Shown here one piece after another: positions 8,770-15,531 of a stretch of DNA of 64,000 nt. Source of the DNA: Fimenecus sp036652055. Its GTDB lineage: Bacteria > Bacillota > Clostridia > Oscillospirales > Acutalibacteraceae. Numbering within the stretch: the first letter of the stretch is position 1; each line of letters opens with the position of its first letter. The notes beneath the pieces were generated by a model, which worked only from the letters and a program-made list of their open reading frames with translations, did no database searches and had not been told where the DNA came from. The translations under genes and the position numbers were made by a program. The stretch is taken from the NCBI GenBank assembly GCA_036652055.1, contig JAVVWP010000005.1, positions 10,558 to 74,557 of the forward strand. The letters run 5' to 3'.

Positions 8770-9186
8770 ATGAGCAGTCAACATAAAGTCAAAAAAAATG
8801 TAAAACCAAGCATTGTAAATAATGATTTAATAATTAATTCAATTAAAGGTTCTATGGCAGGATTTTTAGTATTAATTTTCTCTTTTGCACTTTTAGCCTT
8901 TTATAATATGAAAGCTGAAAAGGCTTTACCTATAAAAGTTTTTTCAATACTGTTATGTATGTTTTCATCTTTCATATGTGGGTTTGTCGCTGCAATAAAA
9001 ACAAAATACAAAGCTATATTGGTTGGATTTATTTCATCAATATTATTCTTAACTTATTTATTTTTAACACTTATAATTGCATCAAAATTAAAAATATCTG
9101 CAAGTGCTTTAATTTTGCTTCCAATTTGTTCAATATCATCAATAATCGGAAGTATATGCAAGAAAAATATAAAACATCTAAAATAA
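8770..9186 (+). CDS. TIGR04086-like family membrane protein
   Basis: The 138-residue protein has a short basic N-terminus and four predicted membrane segments (about residues 29-47, 57-75, 81-105 and 111-130), ending in a basic cytoplasmic tail. Size, topology and position directly after yajC match the uncharacterised TIGR04086 family of Clostridia. No function is established. The ATG at 8770 lies 7 bases after GGAGGG. The only visible promoter is that of yajC, and the gene is preceded by a terminator-like hairpin, so expression probably depends on read-through or an unseen promoter. Confidence 0.7.
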   Translation: MSSQHKVKKNVKPSIVNNDLIINSIKGSMAGFLVLIFSFALLAFYNMKAEKALPIKVFSILLCMFSSFICGFVAAIKTKYKAILVGFISSILFLTYLFLTLIIASKLKISASALILLPICSISSIIGSICKKNIKHLK

Positions 9187-9210
9187 TCCTCATTGAGGGT
9201 TATTTTTTTC
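9182..9210 (+). terminator. Terminator after the TIGR04086-like gene
   Basis: Arms AATAATCCTC (9182-9191) and GAGGGTTATT (9195-9204) pair over 10 bp (one G-T) and run into seven T residues. The stop codon is inside the 5' arm. Confidence 0.8.
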
Positions 9211-9277
9211 CTTATTTAAACATAGAATGTACAAGTTGTCATAAACATCAATTAGTTTTGAAAGGAAAACAATTAAA

Positions 9278-9907
9278 ATGAAGAAAAAATTAAAAAAGTT
9301 TAAATCACCAAAGAATACAATGCTTATAAAAAATCAAAAGCTTATAATTTTGACATTGATTGTAATTGCAGGATTTTTAATAGGCTCTTTTTCTCTGAAA
9401 TATCCAAACGAGCAGTTTTTAAGCAAGTCATTTGGTATTGTTGAAAACTTATATAATCAGCAAATTAATCAAACAATACTTGCAAACTTTATAGAATATT
9501 TTTTTTCAGAAGCTTTGTTTTTACTTATTGTTTTTTTGTTTGGACTTTGCATAATAGGCGAACCCTTTTTATGGATTATACCATTTATAAGAAGCTTGGA
9601 ATCTGGATTAATAATGTCTATAATTTATCAAAACTTTAGCTTAAAAGGTATTGTATATTGTATTTCGATTATTATTCCATCTGCAATAGTTGCACTGTCA
9701 ACATTAATTATTGCGACAAAAGAAAGCATTTTAATGACAAAAGATATTAATGCCATTATTAAAAAAAAGAACCCCATATCAAGCCCCAATATAATAAGAT
9801 TATATTTAGAGAGATATGGGATTTTAACATTAGGAACTCTATTGTCAGCATTAATATATGCAATTACAGTACAAATATTTTCTGGAAAATTTAATTTTAC
9901 TTTTTAG
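9278..9907 (+). CDS. spoIIM: Stage II sporulation protein M
   Basis: SpoIIM is a mother-cell membrane protein of the DMP (SpoIID-M-P) machine that drives septal thinning and engulfment. The 209-residue product has a first membrane helix at about 22-42 and four further hydrophobic segments. It carries the family's internal FIRSLESGLI-type motif in helix 3 and a C-terminal membrane segment. Location next to xerD is seen in other Clostridia. A fair AAAGGA site precedes the ATG. The last 11 bases overlap the 3' end of the converging xerD. Confidence 0.8.
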   Translation: MKKKLKKFKSPKNTMLIKNQKLIILTLIVIAGFLIGSFSLKYPNEQFLSKSFGIVENLYNQQINQTILANFIEYFFSEALFLLIVFLFGLCIIGEPFLWIIPFIRSLESGLIMSIIYQNFSLKGIVYCISIIIPSAIVALSTLIIATKESILMTKDINAIIKKKNPISSPNIIRLYLERYGILTLGTLLSALIYAITVQIFSGKFNFTF

Positions 9908-10883
9908 TCTGTTTAACATTAGCAAGAGGATTTTGCTCAGATGCTTTTTTTAATTGGTCATCTACAAGATGTGTATAAATTTCAGTTGTACCTAAATTTT
10001 CATGCCCTAAAATATCTTTAAGCACTAACACATCAACTTTACCGTGCTGATACATAAGCGTTGCTGCAGTATGCCTGAGCTTGTGCGTAGACAGCCCACG
10101 CCCTCCAAGACCAGCTTTGTCTAAATATGTATCAACCATATGCTGAACCGTTTTAGGACTAATACGCTTAAGCCTGCTGCTTAAAAAAAGAGCATCTTTG
10201 TCTTTTTCAAGCACACCATCAACAGGGCGAACCTTCATATAATTTTTTACCGCGTCAATACAAGCGTTATTCAAATAAATCGTACGCTCTTTGTTGCCCT
10301 TGCCAAGCACTGTTAAAGTATTATTATCTTTAATTCGGTTATAGTTTATAGAAACAAGCTCAGATAATCTAAGACCACAATTTAAAAACAAAACTAAAAT
10401 ACAATAATCACGCTCCTTGAATTTACCGTCGACGGTATCGAGGAGCTTTAAGCTTTCCTCAAGAGTTAAATACTTAGGCAATGATTTTTTCTTTTTTGGC
10501 GTTTCAAGTTCTTGCATGGGGTTTTCAATTAAAAGCTTTCGCTGAACAGTCAGATATTTAAAGAATGCTCGAATGCTTGCGACTTTTCTTGCCCTTGTTG
10601 CTTCGTGATTATCTCGCACATCTTTACAATATGACATAAAATAATAAGCATCTAAAAGAGTAATGCTTTTAAAAAAATCAATATCTAAATCTTTGATGTA
10701 AACACTATTAATATCGTCAGTAGGGGAGCATAGCCCTTTATTTTTAACTGTAAATCTTAAAAAAAGCTTTAAGTCTAAGGCATATTCGTCTACGGTTAAA
10801 GCGGATTTATTATTGATTGCATAAATATGGCTTAAAAATTCTTTTAATAAAAGTGGAATATCATCAATATTAGTATAATTCAT
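9897..10883 (-). CDS. xerD: Tyrosine recombinase XerD-like
   Basis: This 328-residue site-specific recombinase has an N-terminal SAM-like core-binding domain (about 8-115) and a catalytic domain with the full set R172, K195, H267, R270, H294 and nucleophile Y303 (LGHENLGTTEIYTHL). Length and the lone chromosomal position beside spoIIM fit a chromosome-dimer-resolution XerD rather than a phage integrase; no att duplications or phage genes are nearby. AAAGGA precedes the ATG. The gene stands alone, with 1.4 kb of gene-free DNA upstream. A recombinase for another local inversion system cannot be excluded. Confidence 0.87.
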   Translation of the reverse strand: MNYTNIDDIPLLLKEFLSHIYAINNKSALTVDEYALDLKLFLRFTVKNKGLCSPTDDINSVYIKDLDIDFFKSITLLDAYYFMSYCKDVRDNHEATRARKVASIRAFFKYLTVQRKLLIENPMQELETPKKKKSLPKYLTLEESLKLLDTVDGKFKERDYCILVLFLNCGLRLSELVSINYNRIKDNNTLTVLGKGNKERTIYLNNACIDAVKNYMKVRPVDGVLEKDKDALFLSSRLKRISPKTVQHMVDTYLDKAGLGGRGLSTHKLRHTAATLMYQHGKVDVLVLKDILGHENLGTTEIYTHLVDDQLKKASEQNPLANVKQTKK

Positions 10884-10910
10884 AAAATTAATTCCTTTCT
10901 AAAAGCAATA

Positions 10911-10929
10911 GCGTGAAACTGTTTCACGC
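10911..10929. repeat. 19-bp perfect palindrome upstream of xerD
   Basis: GCGTGAAAC and GTTTCACGC flank a single T at position 10920, a perfect 9+1+9 inverted repeat 28 bp upstream of the xerD start codon. The compact dyad with an odd centre looks like a protein-binding site, possibly an xerD operator. It is too tight to form an RNA hairpin of normal type. Confidence 0.55.
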
Positions 10930-10931
10930 AT

Positions 10932-10977
10932 TTCATTACCATAAATTATTTTTTTAAGTAAAATTTATGGTAATGAG
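10932..10977. repeat. Long inverted repeat in the xerD upstream region
   Basis: CATTACCATAAATT (10934-10947) and its exact complement (10962-10975) enclose a 14-nt T/A-rich loop; the stem extends by about two further pairs. It lies directly behind the 19-bp palindrome. There is no T-run, so it is not a standard terminator. Confidence 0.6.
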
Positions 10978-11453
10978 CAGGTAATACCAAAAATCTGTTT
11001 TAATGATTTAAAAACATATAGTTCATATGCTTATATAATGATACACTTTTTTATATAATTTTTCTACTAAAAAAGCTAAAATATAAATATAAGTTTTTTT
11101 AAAATATTTAATCAATATAATTGTAACTTAAAATGCTATCATAATATGAGATTAATTCAATAAGATTAAAAATTGTTTTTGTATTAATTATATTTGATTT
11201 AGATATATATAAAATTATAATAAAAAAAGCAGTGAGCAATAAACAGTTAATTATTATTAATTAAAACAATCAATGTTAAATATAAAGTAAAAACTAATAT
11301 GCAATAATAATTTTAACTAATAGAATATTATTTGTAATTGCAGCAACAAGACGCTGATATTAAAAGTTTGCTAAAATATCTATAATCTCTGTAAAAGCTA
11401 CTCTTAAGGAAAAAGCCAGTATTTAAGCGATTTTTATGTTTTTGCCCTCCCCT

Positions 11454-11485
11454 CAATTATACAAAACTTTAATTTTGTATAATTG
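11454..11485. repeat. 13-bp perfect inverted repeat
   Basis: CAATTATACAAAA and TTTTGTATAATTG surround CTTTAA. The right arm contains a TATAAT-like hexamer on the plus strand, so the dyad could be an operator over a promoter, but no gene follows. Confidence 0.5.
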
Positions 11486-11634
11486 CATATAAAATTTAAG
11501 AACATACATATATCAATCACCTGCATCAAATCAAGAATTTTATTTTGCTCAAACTAAATTAATTTGACTTTTTTATATTTAAATGTTATATTTGTAATCA
11601 AGAGGGATAACCTTTTATTTCTTTAAGAAGATAA

Positions 11635-11763
11635 CTACTTTTGTTGAAGTGCGGTTATCTTCTTATTTTTATACTCTTCTAATAGAATATTAAAATCATA
11701 ATGTACACCAAGTTCTTGCATTATTTTAATGTTTTGATCAAGCTGAACTATTAACGCAAACAT
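11635..11763 (-). pseudogene. Possible relic: 42-codon frame resembling a protein C-terminus
   Basis: The minus-strand frame starts at an ATG inside a large hairpin and encodes 42 residues (MFALIVQLDQNIKIMQELGV at the N-terminus, ending ITALQQK). Composition is protein-like and predicted helical, but there is no ribosome site and a stop lies just upstream in frame. The stop codon overlaps a second hairpin (11625-11664). It may be the tail of a lost gene, perhaps from a mobile element, or chance. I do not recognise the family. Confidence 0.25.
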
Positions 11764-11810
11764 AGTGATGTATCTAAAAATTGTTTAGATACATCACTAT
11801 GTTTTTATTT
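11758..11810 (+). terminator. 21-bp perfect hairpin with T-run
   Basis: Arms at 11758-11778 and 11784-11804 are exact complements with a 5-nt loop and run into T-rich sequence, making a very strong plus-strand terminator-like structure. No plus-strand gene lies upstream, so what it terminates is unknown. Confidence 0.65.
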
Positions 11811-11834
11811 TATATTAAAAATAAGCAAAAACAA

Positions 11835-11869
11835 AAAATTCCTCTATTTGAAAATTGTAGAGGAATTTT
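11835..11869. repeat. 12-bp perfect inverted repeat
   Basis: AAAATTCCTCTA and TAGAGGAATTTT are separated by 11 nt. Both flanks are A/T-rich, so it may act as a weak terminator in either direction, just after the 21-bp hairpin. Confidence 0.5.
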
Positions 11870-11944
11870 ATAAAAGATAATCTTATTAATTAAATTTAAA
11901 ATGCACTTATATTATTTTAAAAAAACAGTAAAAACATTTGGAAA

Positions 11945-11998
11945 GAGAACAACTTAAATTTTCCGCAATTAAGTTGTTCTCCTAATTTCCAAATTAGG
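11945..11998. repeat. Two adjacent dyads: 13-bp hairpin then an 18-bp palindrome
   Basis: GAGAACAACTTAA (11945-11957) pairs with 11969-11981. Sharing its last base, CCTAATTT (11981-11988) and AAATTAGG (11991-11998) form a second dyad around CC. Such tightly packed dyads are unusual for plain terminators and may mark a binding or processing site. Confidence 0.5.
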
Positions 11999-12073
11999 TA
12001 AAAACAGGTATTTGCTTTTTATTTTAACCCTCGAGAAAATTATACTCCATTTTTCTCAAAAAATTTCTAAAAT

Positions 12074-12108
12074 GACATAACTATCGAAAAAAACGACATA
12101 ACTATCGA
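12074..12108 (-). mobile_element. Tandem 14-bp repeats, possible IS21-type terminal repeats (relic end)
   Basis: GACATAACTATCGA occurs at 12074-12087 and again at 12095-12108, exactly 21 bp apart, in the same orientation. TTGACA-type sequences follow at 12128 and 12152. Multiple short direct repeats at two-helical-turn spacing are a hallmark of IS21-family ends, and this repeat resembles ones I associate with Firmicutes IS21 elements. No transposase and no second end are in the window, so at most a solo end or relic is present. An operator pair is the alternative. Confidence 0.35.
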
Positions 12109-12258
12109 TATTTTTCAAAAATAGTGCTTGACAAACGAAAAACAGCGTAGTTTGACAATTTTTTATCAAACTTTAAGTGTGTTTTAATCAACAGTCCCCT
12201 CTTATTTGTCTACTAATAAAGTTTCGGAATTTTTTAAATGGAAAAAATCATACCAATC

Positions 12259-12705
12259 TCAACAGGTTTTATTTTCAATTTCTGCAATCATTTGAACTCG
12301 GCGTGCGTGTCTACCACCTTCATATTCACCTGAAAGCCAAGCATCAACAATCATCAGTGCAAGGTCAAGACCTACAACTCTTGCTCCAAAAGCAAGAATA
12401 TTTGTGTCATTGTGTTGACGAGATAAAAGAGCTGAATAAGGTTCACTGCATACAACTGCACGAATTCCTTTTACTTTATTTGCTGCAAGAGAAATGCCCA
12501 CACCAGTACCACAAATTAATATTCCTTTATCGCAGTCTTTTCCTGCAACTGCTCTTGCAACTGCTTCGCCATAAATTGGATAATCTGTTCTTTCTGTGCT
12601 GTTAGTTCCAAAATCAACTACCTCTATCCCCTTTTCTCTTAGATGGCTTATAACTTTCCCTTTTATTTCAAATCCTACATGGTCACATCCAATTGCTATT
12701 TTCAT
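12259..12705 (-). CDS. rpiB: RpiB-family sugar-phosphate isomerase (allose-6-P / ribose-5-P isomerase)
   Basis: The 148-residue cytoplasmic enzyme shows GCDHVGFEIK (D8, H9) and the catalytic cysteine C65 in ICGTGVGISLAANK, with RQHND around H98. RpiB enzymes interconvert ribose-5-P/ribulose-5-P and also allose-6-P/allulose-6-P. As last gene of an operon holding allose transport, kinase and epimerase genes, allose-6-P isomerase is the likely job. The ATG at 12705 has GAAGGA about 8 bases upstream; a longer frame starting at 12723 lacks a site. Confidence 0.93.
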   Translation of the reverse strand: MKIAIGCDHVGFEIKGKVISHLREKGIEVVDFGTNSTERTDYPIYGEAVARAVAGKDCDKGILICGTGVGISLAANKVKGIRAVVCSEPYSALLSRQHNDTNILAFGARVVGLDLALMIVDAWLSGEYEGGRHARRVQMIAEIENKTC

Positions 12706-12749
12706 TGATTTTCCTTCTTTCATAATAATTATTTATATTCTATAAGCCA

Positions 12750-12775
12750 ACAGCACCGGTATTAACCGATGCTGC
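12750..12775 (-). promoter_or_regulatory. Intercistronic hairpin between alsB and rpiB
   Basis: Arms AGCACCGGT (12752-12760) and ACCGATGCT (12765-12773) pair with one mismatch around ATTA, and one more C-G pair closes the stem. There is no T-run. It lies 3' of the binding-protein gene, where such stems often protect the upstream mRNA and lower expression of later genes. Confidence 0.5.
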
Positions 12776-12845
12776 CAACCGAGGTAGTAATAATGCCACA
12801 TTAGGGGGAACTTAATTTGGTGCTTAGATTTTTTTAAGCTATATA

Positions 12846-13844
12846 TTATTTAGTAACTACATTTGAATCAACAGGAATGATTTCAGGTGTAGCGTTTTTA
12901 TCAATTGGTGTTGCAGCTTTTACTGTTTCAACCATTTTGCGAAGTGATGTTGCACCAATTCCTGCAGAATCTTGAGCAACTGTTGCTGATAATTCGCCTG
13001 CTTTTACGCTCTCAAGTGCTTCAGCAGCACCATCTGTTCCAACAACTATAATTTTACCAAGTTTGTTTGCATTTTTAACAGCTTGAAGTGCGCCGAGTGC
13101 CATTGTATCATTACAGCAGTAGATTGCTTTAAGGTTTGGATATTTTTGAATCATTGAAGCTGCTGTATCAAGTGCTTTTTGTCTATCCCAGTCAGCTGGC
13201 TGTGAAGCAACAATTTTAAAGCTTGAATTTGCTGTAAAAGCACTGGTTGCTCCTAATTTACGAGCTTCACCTGAAGCATTACCAGCTTTACCTTCGATGA
13301 TTGCAACATCTCCGCCACTTGAAAGTTGTTTGATTATATAATCAGCACCTTTTTGCCCAACTTTTTCATTATCAGTTGTTGCAAATGCTATAACACTTCC
13401 GCCTGCATTTTTAAGAGTTTCCATATCAACTTTTTCATCGATATTCATTATATAAATGCCTTTTTTGTTTGCTTCAACAATACCGTTTACAAGGTTTGTT
13501 GGTGACAGTGGAGCAACGCCGATTGACTTATATCCTTTTGAAATACAGTTTTCAAGAATTTTAAGTTGTCCTTCTGTATCGTCTTCACTTTGTGCTGCAA
13601 AAATATCTACTGTAACTCCAAGTTCTTTTGCTTGCTTTTCAATTCCTGCCTTCATTGTTGCCCAGAAGTCATTAGAAAGAGGTTTAAGAATAATAGCATA
13701 TTCTGCCTTAGTGTTTGTCCCTGTGCCTCCTGGTGCAGCAGTGGTTGTGTTACCATTGTCTTTTTTACCACCCATACATCCTACTAAAACAACACCTACG
13801 ACCACTACAAGTGCGAGTACAACGCCTAAAATTTTCTTTTTCAT
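12846..13844 (-). CDS. alsB: D-allose ABC transporter substrate-binding lipoprotein
   Basis: This 332-residue lipoprotein has a signal peptide ending in the lipobox LVGC (C23), a T/G-rich linker and a periplasmic-binding-protein fold. Segments such as EYAIILKPLSNDFW, AIIEGKAGNASGEAR and IVASQPADWDRQKALD closely match what I recall of E. coli AlsB, beyond general ribose-binding similarity. It would deliver allose to AlsC/AlsA at the membrane surface. The ATG at 13844 follows AAAGGA. Unlike E. coli, the gene lies near the end of the operon, flanked by hairpins that may raise its mRNA level. Confidence 0.9.
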   Translation of the reverse strand: MKKKILGVVLALVVVVGVVLVGCMGGKKDNGNTTTAAPGGTGTNTKAEYAIILKPLSNDFWATMKAGIEKQAKELGVTVDIFAAQSEDDTEGQLKILENCISKGYKSIGVAPLSPTNLVNGIVEANKKGIYIMNIDEKVDMETLKNAGGSVIAFATTDNEKVGQKGADYIIKQLSSGGDVAIIEGKAGNASGEARKLGATSAFTANSSFKIVASQPADWDRQKALDTAASMIQKYPNLKAIYCCNDTMALGALQAVKNANKLGKIIVVGTDGAAEALESVKAGELSATVAQDSAGIGATSLRKMVETVKAATPIDKNATPEIIPVDSNVVTK

Positions 13845-13891
13845 AATAATTGTCCTTTCATTTATAACTACTTTATACTTAAACAGCAGAC

Positions 13892-14797
13892 TTATTTCTG
13901 CTGATTTAGCCTGTGCCATGCAAAATTTCCGCTTCCATAAACTCCGCTTTGTTGATTATGCTTTGAAAACAAAATTCTTAAGTTTTTTTCTGGATATGGT
14001 TTTCTTGTGTGAAAATGGATTGATTCTACAAGTATGTCCTTTGGGAAGTCTTGCATATAAATCACTCCACCTGCAAGAATTATATAATCTGGATCAAGGA
14101 TATTTATTTCTGTTGCTATTGGAATTGCAAGGTCTTTGACAAATTTAATTATTTCTTTATTATCACTATGATTTTTAAAAACATCACTAATAGCTGTTTT
14201 TGGAAAAAGCTTTTCACAAAGTGCTTCAAGATATTTTCCCGAACATCTAACCTCACTGCAACCAACATTGCCACAAGTGCATTTTTCTTTAATATCTAAT
14301 AGTGGAATATGCCCAAGTTCCCCTGCTGCTCCATTGCGTCCACAATAAAATCCACCATTTAGATAAATCGCATTTCCAAAACCTGTACCAATATAAAATC
14401 CCAAAACTGTTAAGTCAGTTGGAAGCTCCAACTTAACCATATCATTTTGTAAAAGATAATTGACATCTCGGTCAATAAATATTGGAAAGCCTAATTTTTC
14501 TTCTAAAACATCACCAAAAAGTATATTGTCAAATCCTTTTAAGTTAGGCGTAGAAATAACTGTTTTTTTATCTTTGCTTACCATTGATGGTAGCCCAATT
14601 GCGACTGCTTTAATTTTATCTTTTGCATTATATCGTTTTATATAATCAGAAATTTGCAAAAATAATGTTTCAATAACATCACCACTTCCAAAGATGCGGC
14701 TCGAATTCTTTTCAAAATTCTCAATTTGACCATCTTTGCTTACCATTCCGATACGAAAATTAGTTCCTCCGATATCAATGCCTATGGTATAATCCAA
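13892..14797 (-). CDS. alsK: D-allose kinase (ROK family)
   Basis: The ROK kinase (301 residues) phosphorylates allose to allose-6-P. It has the ATP loop GIDIGGTNFR, AlsK-like VSKDKKTVISTPNL and DRDVN, the GELGHIPL segment, and the ROK zinc cluster CTCGNVGC. The ribosome site AAAGGAG abuts the ATG at 14806 directly, which is too close. A TTG three codons later (14797) sits at 9 bases and is preferred. It lies between alsE and alsB in the operon; the nearest ROK alternative is glucokinase, but the AlsK-specific segments favour allose. Confidence 0.9.
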   Translation of the reverse strand: MDYTIGIDIGGTNFRIGMVSKDGQIENFEKNSSRIFGSGDVIETLFLQISDYIKRYNAKDKIKAVAIGLPSMVSKDKKTVISTPNLKGFDNILFGDVLEEKLGFPIFIDRDVNYLLQNDMVKLELPTDLTVLGFYIGTGFGNAIYLNGGFYCGRNGAAGELGHIPLLDIKEKCTCGNVGCSEVRCSGKYLEALCEKLFPKTAISDVFKNHSDNKEIIKFVKDLAIPIATEINILDPDYIILAGGVIYMQDFPKDILVESIHFHTRKPYPEKNLRILFSKHNQQSGVYGSGNFAWHRLNQQK

Positions 14798-14831
14798 GTC
14801 TTTCATCTCCTTTCGCTATTATTGTTTTGTA

Positions 14832-15506
14832 TTATTTTATACATTCATTAAATTCTGACATCATTATATTCCACGCTTTTTTAAGGTCTTTATCTTTTGA
14901 AAAAAATCCTGACGAACCAACAATAAATACTTCTGTTCCAGCTTCATAAAGCTCTTTAAATGTGTTTTGATTGCAAGATCCATCTACTTCAATAAGAAAT
15001 TTATATCCATTTTTTTCTTTTAATTCTTTTGCTTCTCGAATTTTTGAAAGCATTTCTCTTATAAATGGTTGCCCTGCAAACCCTGGATCTACTGACATTA
15101 TTGTGATTTTGTCAAGTCTGTGAATATAAGGCATTATATATGAAAGCGGTGTTGCTGGATTTAATACAACTCCTGTTTTGCACCCAAGAAATTCAATTTT
15201 ATTTAGTATTCTAAAAGCATCAGTGTTTATTGTTTCAGCATGTGGGCATATATATCCAGCACCGCTTTGTGCAAGCACTTCAATGTAGTCATCAGGGTTT
15301 GTTACCATTAAATGACAGTCAATCGGTTTTTTTGCGATTTTGCTGAACGCTCTTACAAAATCAGGTGAAAGAGTAATGTTCTTTACAAAGTGTCCGTCCA
15401 TAATGTCAACATGATACATGTCACAAAGGTCATTCAAAATTTCTGTTTGATTTTTAATATCAAGTAAATCCATACACATAAGCGAGGGGTTAAACATTGG
15501 TTTCAT
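14832..15506 (-). CDS. alsE: D-allulose-6-phosphate 3-epimerase
   Basis: AlsE converts allulose-6-P to fructose-6-P, linking allose to glycolysis. The 224-residue TIM barrel belongs to the ribulose-phosphate-epimerase family with metal ligands in HVDIMDGHF and DCHLMV. It carries AlsE-like features, including NPSLMCMDLL at the N-terminus and VDGSCNQNTF...VFIVGSSGFF near the end. The ATG at 15506 has GGAGG at 7 bases. It overlaps nothing once the start is corrected and sits 25 bp after alsC. Confidence 0.93.
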   Translation of the reverse strand: MKPMFNPSLMCMDLLDIKNQTEILNDLCDMYHVDIMDGHFVKNITLSPDFVRAFSKIAKKPIDCHLMVTNPDDYIEVLAQSGAGYICPHAETINTDAFRILNKIEFLGCKTGVVLNPATPLSYIMPYIHRLDKITIMSVDPGFAGQPFIREMLSKIREAKELKEKNGYKFLIEVDGSCNQNTFKELYEAGTEVFIVGSSGFFSKDKDLKKAWNIMMSEFNECIK

Positions 15507-15531
15507 TTTGTACCTCCTATTTGTACTTTTG

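Larger units (their letters stand above)
10884..12258. other. Gene-free, AT-rich, hairpin-dense region
   Basis: About 1.4 kb between xerD and rpiB holds no convincing gene. It contains at least nine perfect or near-perfect inverted repeats: 10911-10929, 10932-10977, 11454-11485, 11625-11664, 11758-11804, 11835-11869, 11945-11981, 11981-11998 and 12033-12057. It also has one tandem direct repeat (12074-12108) and one 42-codon open frame that reads like the end of a protein. Elsewhere the DNA is low-complexity A/T. It must include the 3' end of the allose transcript and the xerD promoter, but neither is obvious. It looks like decayed mobile DNA or a set of small RNA/terminator modules. Confidence 0.6.

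Noticed and set aside
8955..9281. Plus-strand frame overlapping the TIGR04086-like gene
   Set aside because: It is another frame of the membrane protein, runs through a terminator hairpin, and has no start signal.
10911..10929. parS centromere site
   Set aside because: parS is TGTTTCAC-GTGAAACA; here the half-sites face the opposite way with an extra central T, and no parA/parB is nearby.
10884..11700. dif site next to xerD
   Set aside because: No match by eye to the Firmicutes dif pattern with two 11-bp arms around a 6-bp centre.
9897..12258. Prophage or integrative element with xerD as integrase
   Set aside because: No phage or conjugation genes, no flanking tRNA or direct attachment repeats, and the xerD-spoIIM neighbourhood is a chromosomal one.
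10884..12258. CRISPR array
   Set aside because: The repeats are inverted dyads that all differ from each other; there is no regularly spaced direct repeat beyond one two-copy tandem, and no cas gene.
12177..12605. Plus-strand frame of 142 codons opposite rpiB
   Set aside because: Antisense to a clear RpiB coding sequence, no ribosome site, His/Leu/Gln-rich composition typical of a shadow frame.
13456..14139. Plus-strand frame opposite alsB/alsK
   Set aside because: Antisense to two well-supported genes, low-complexity translation, no ribosome site.
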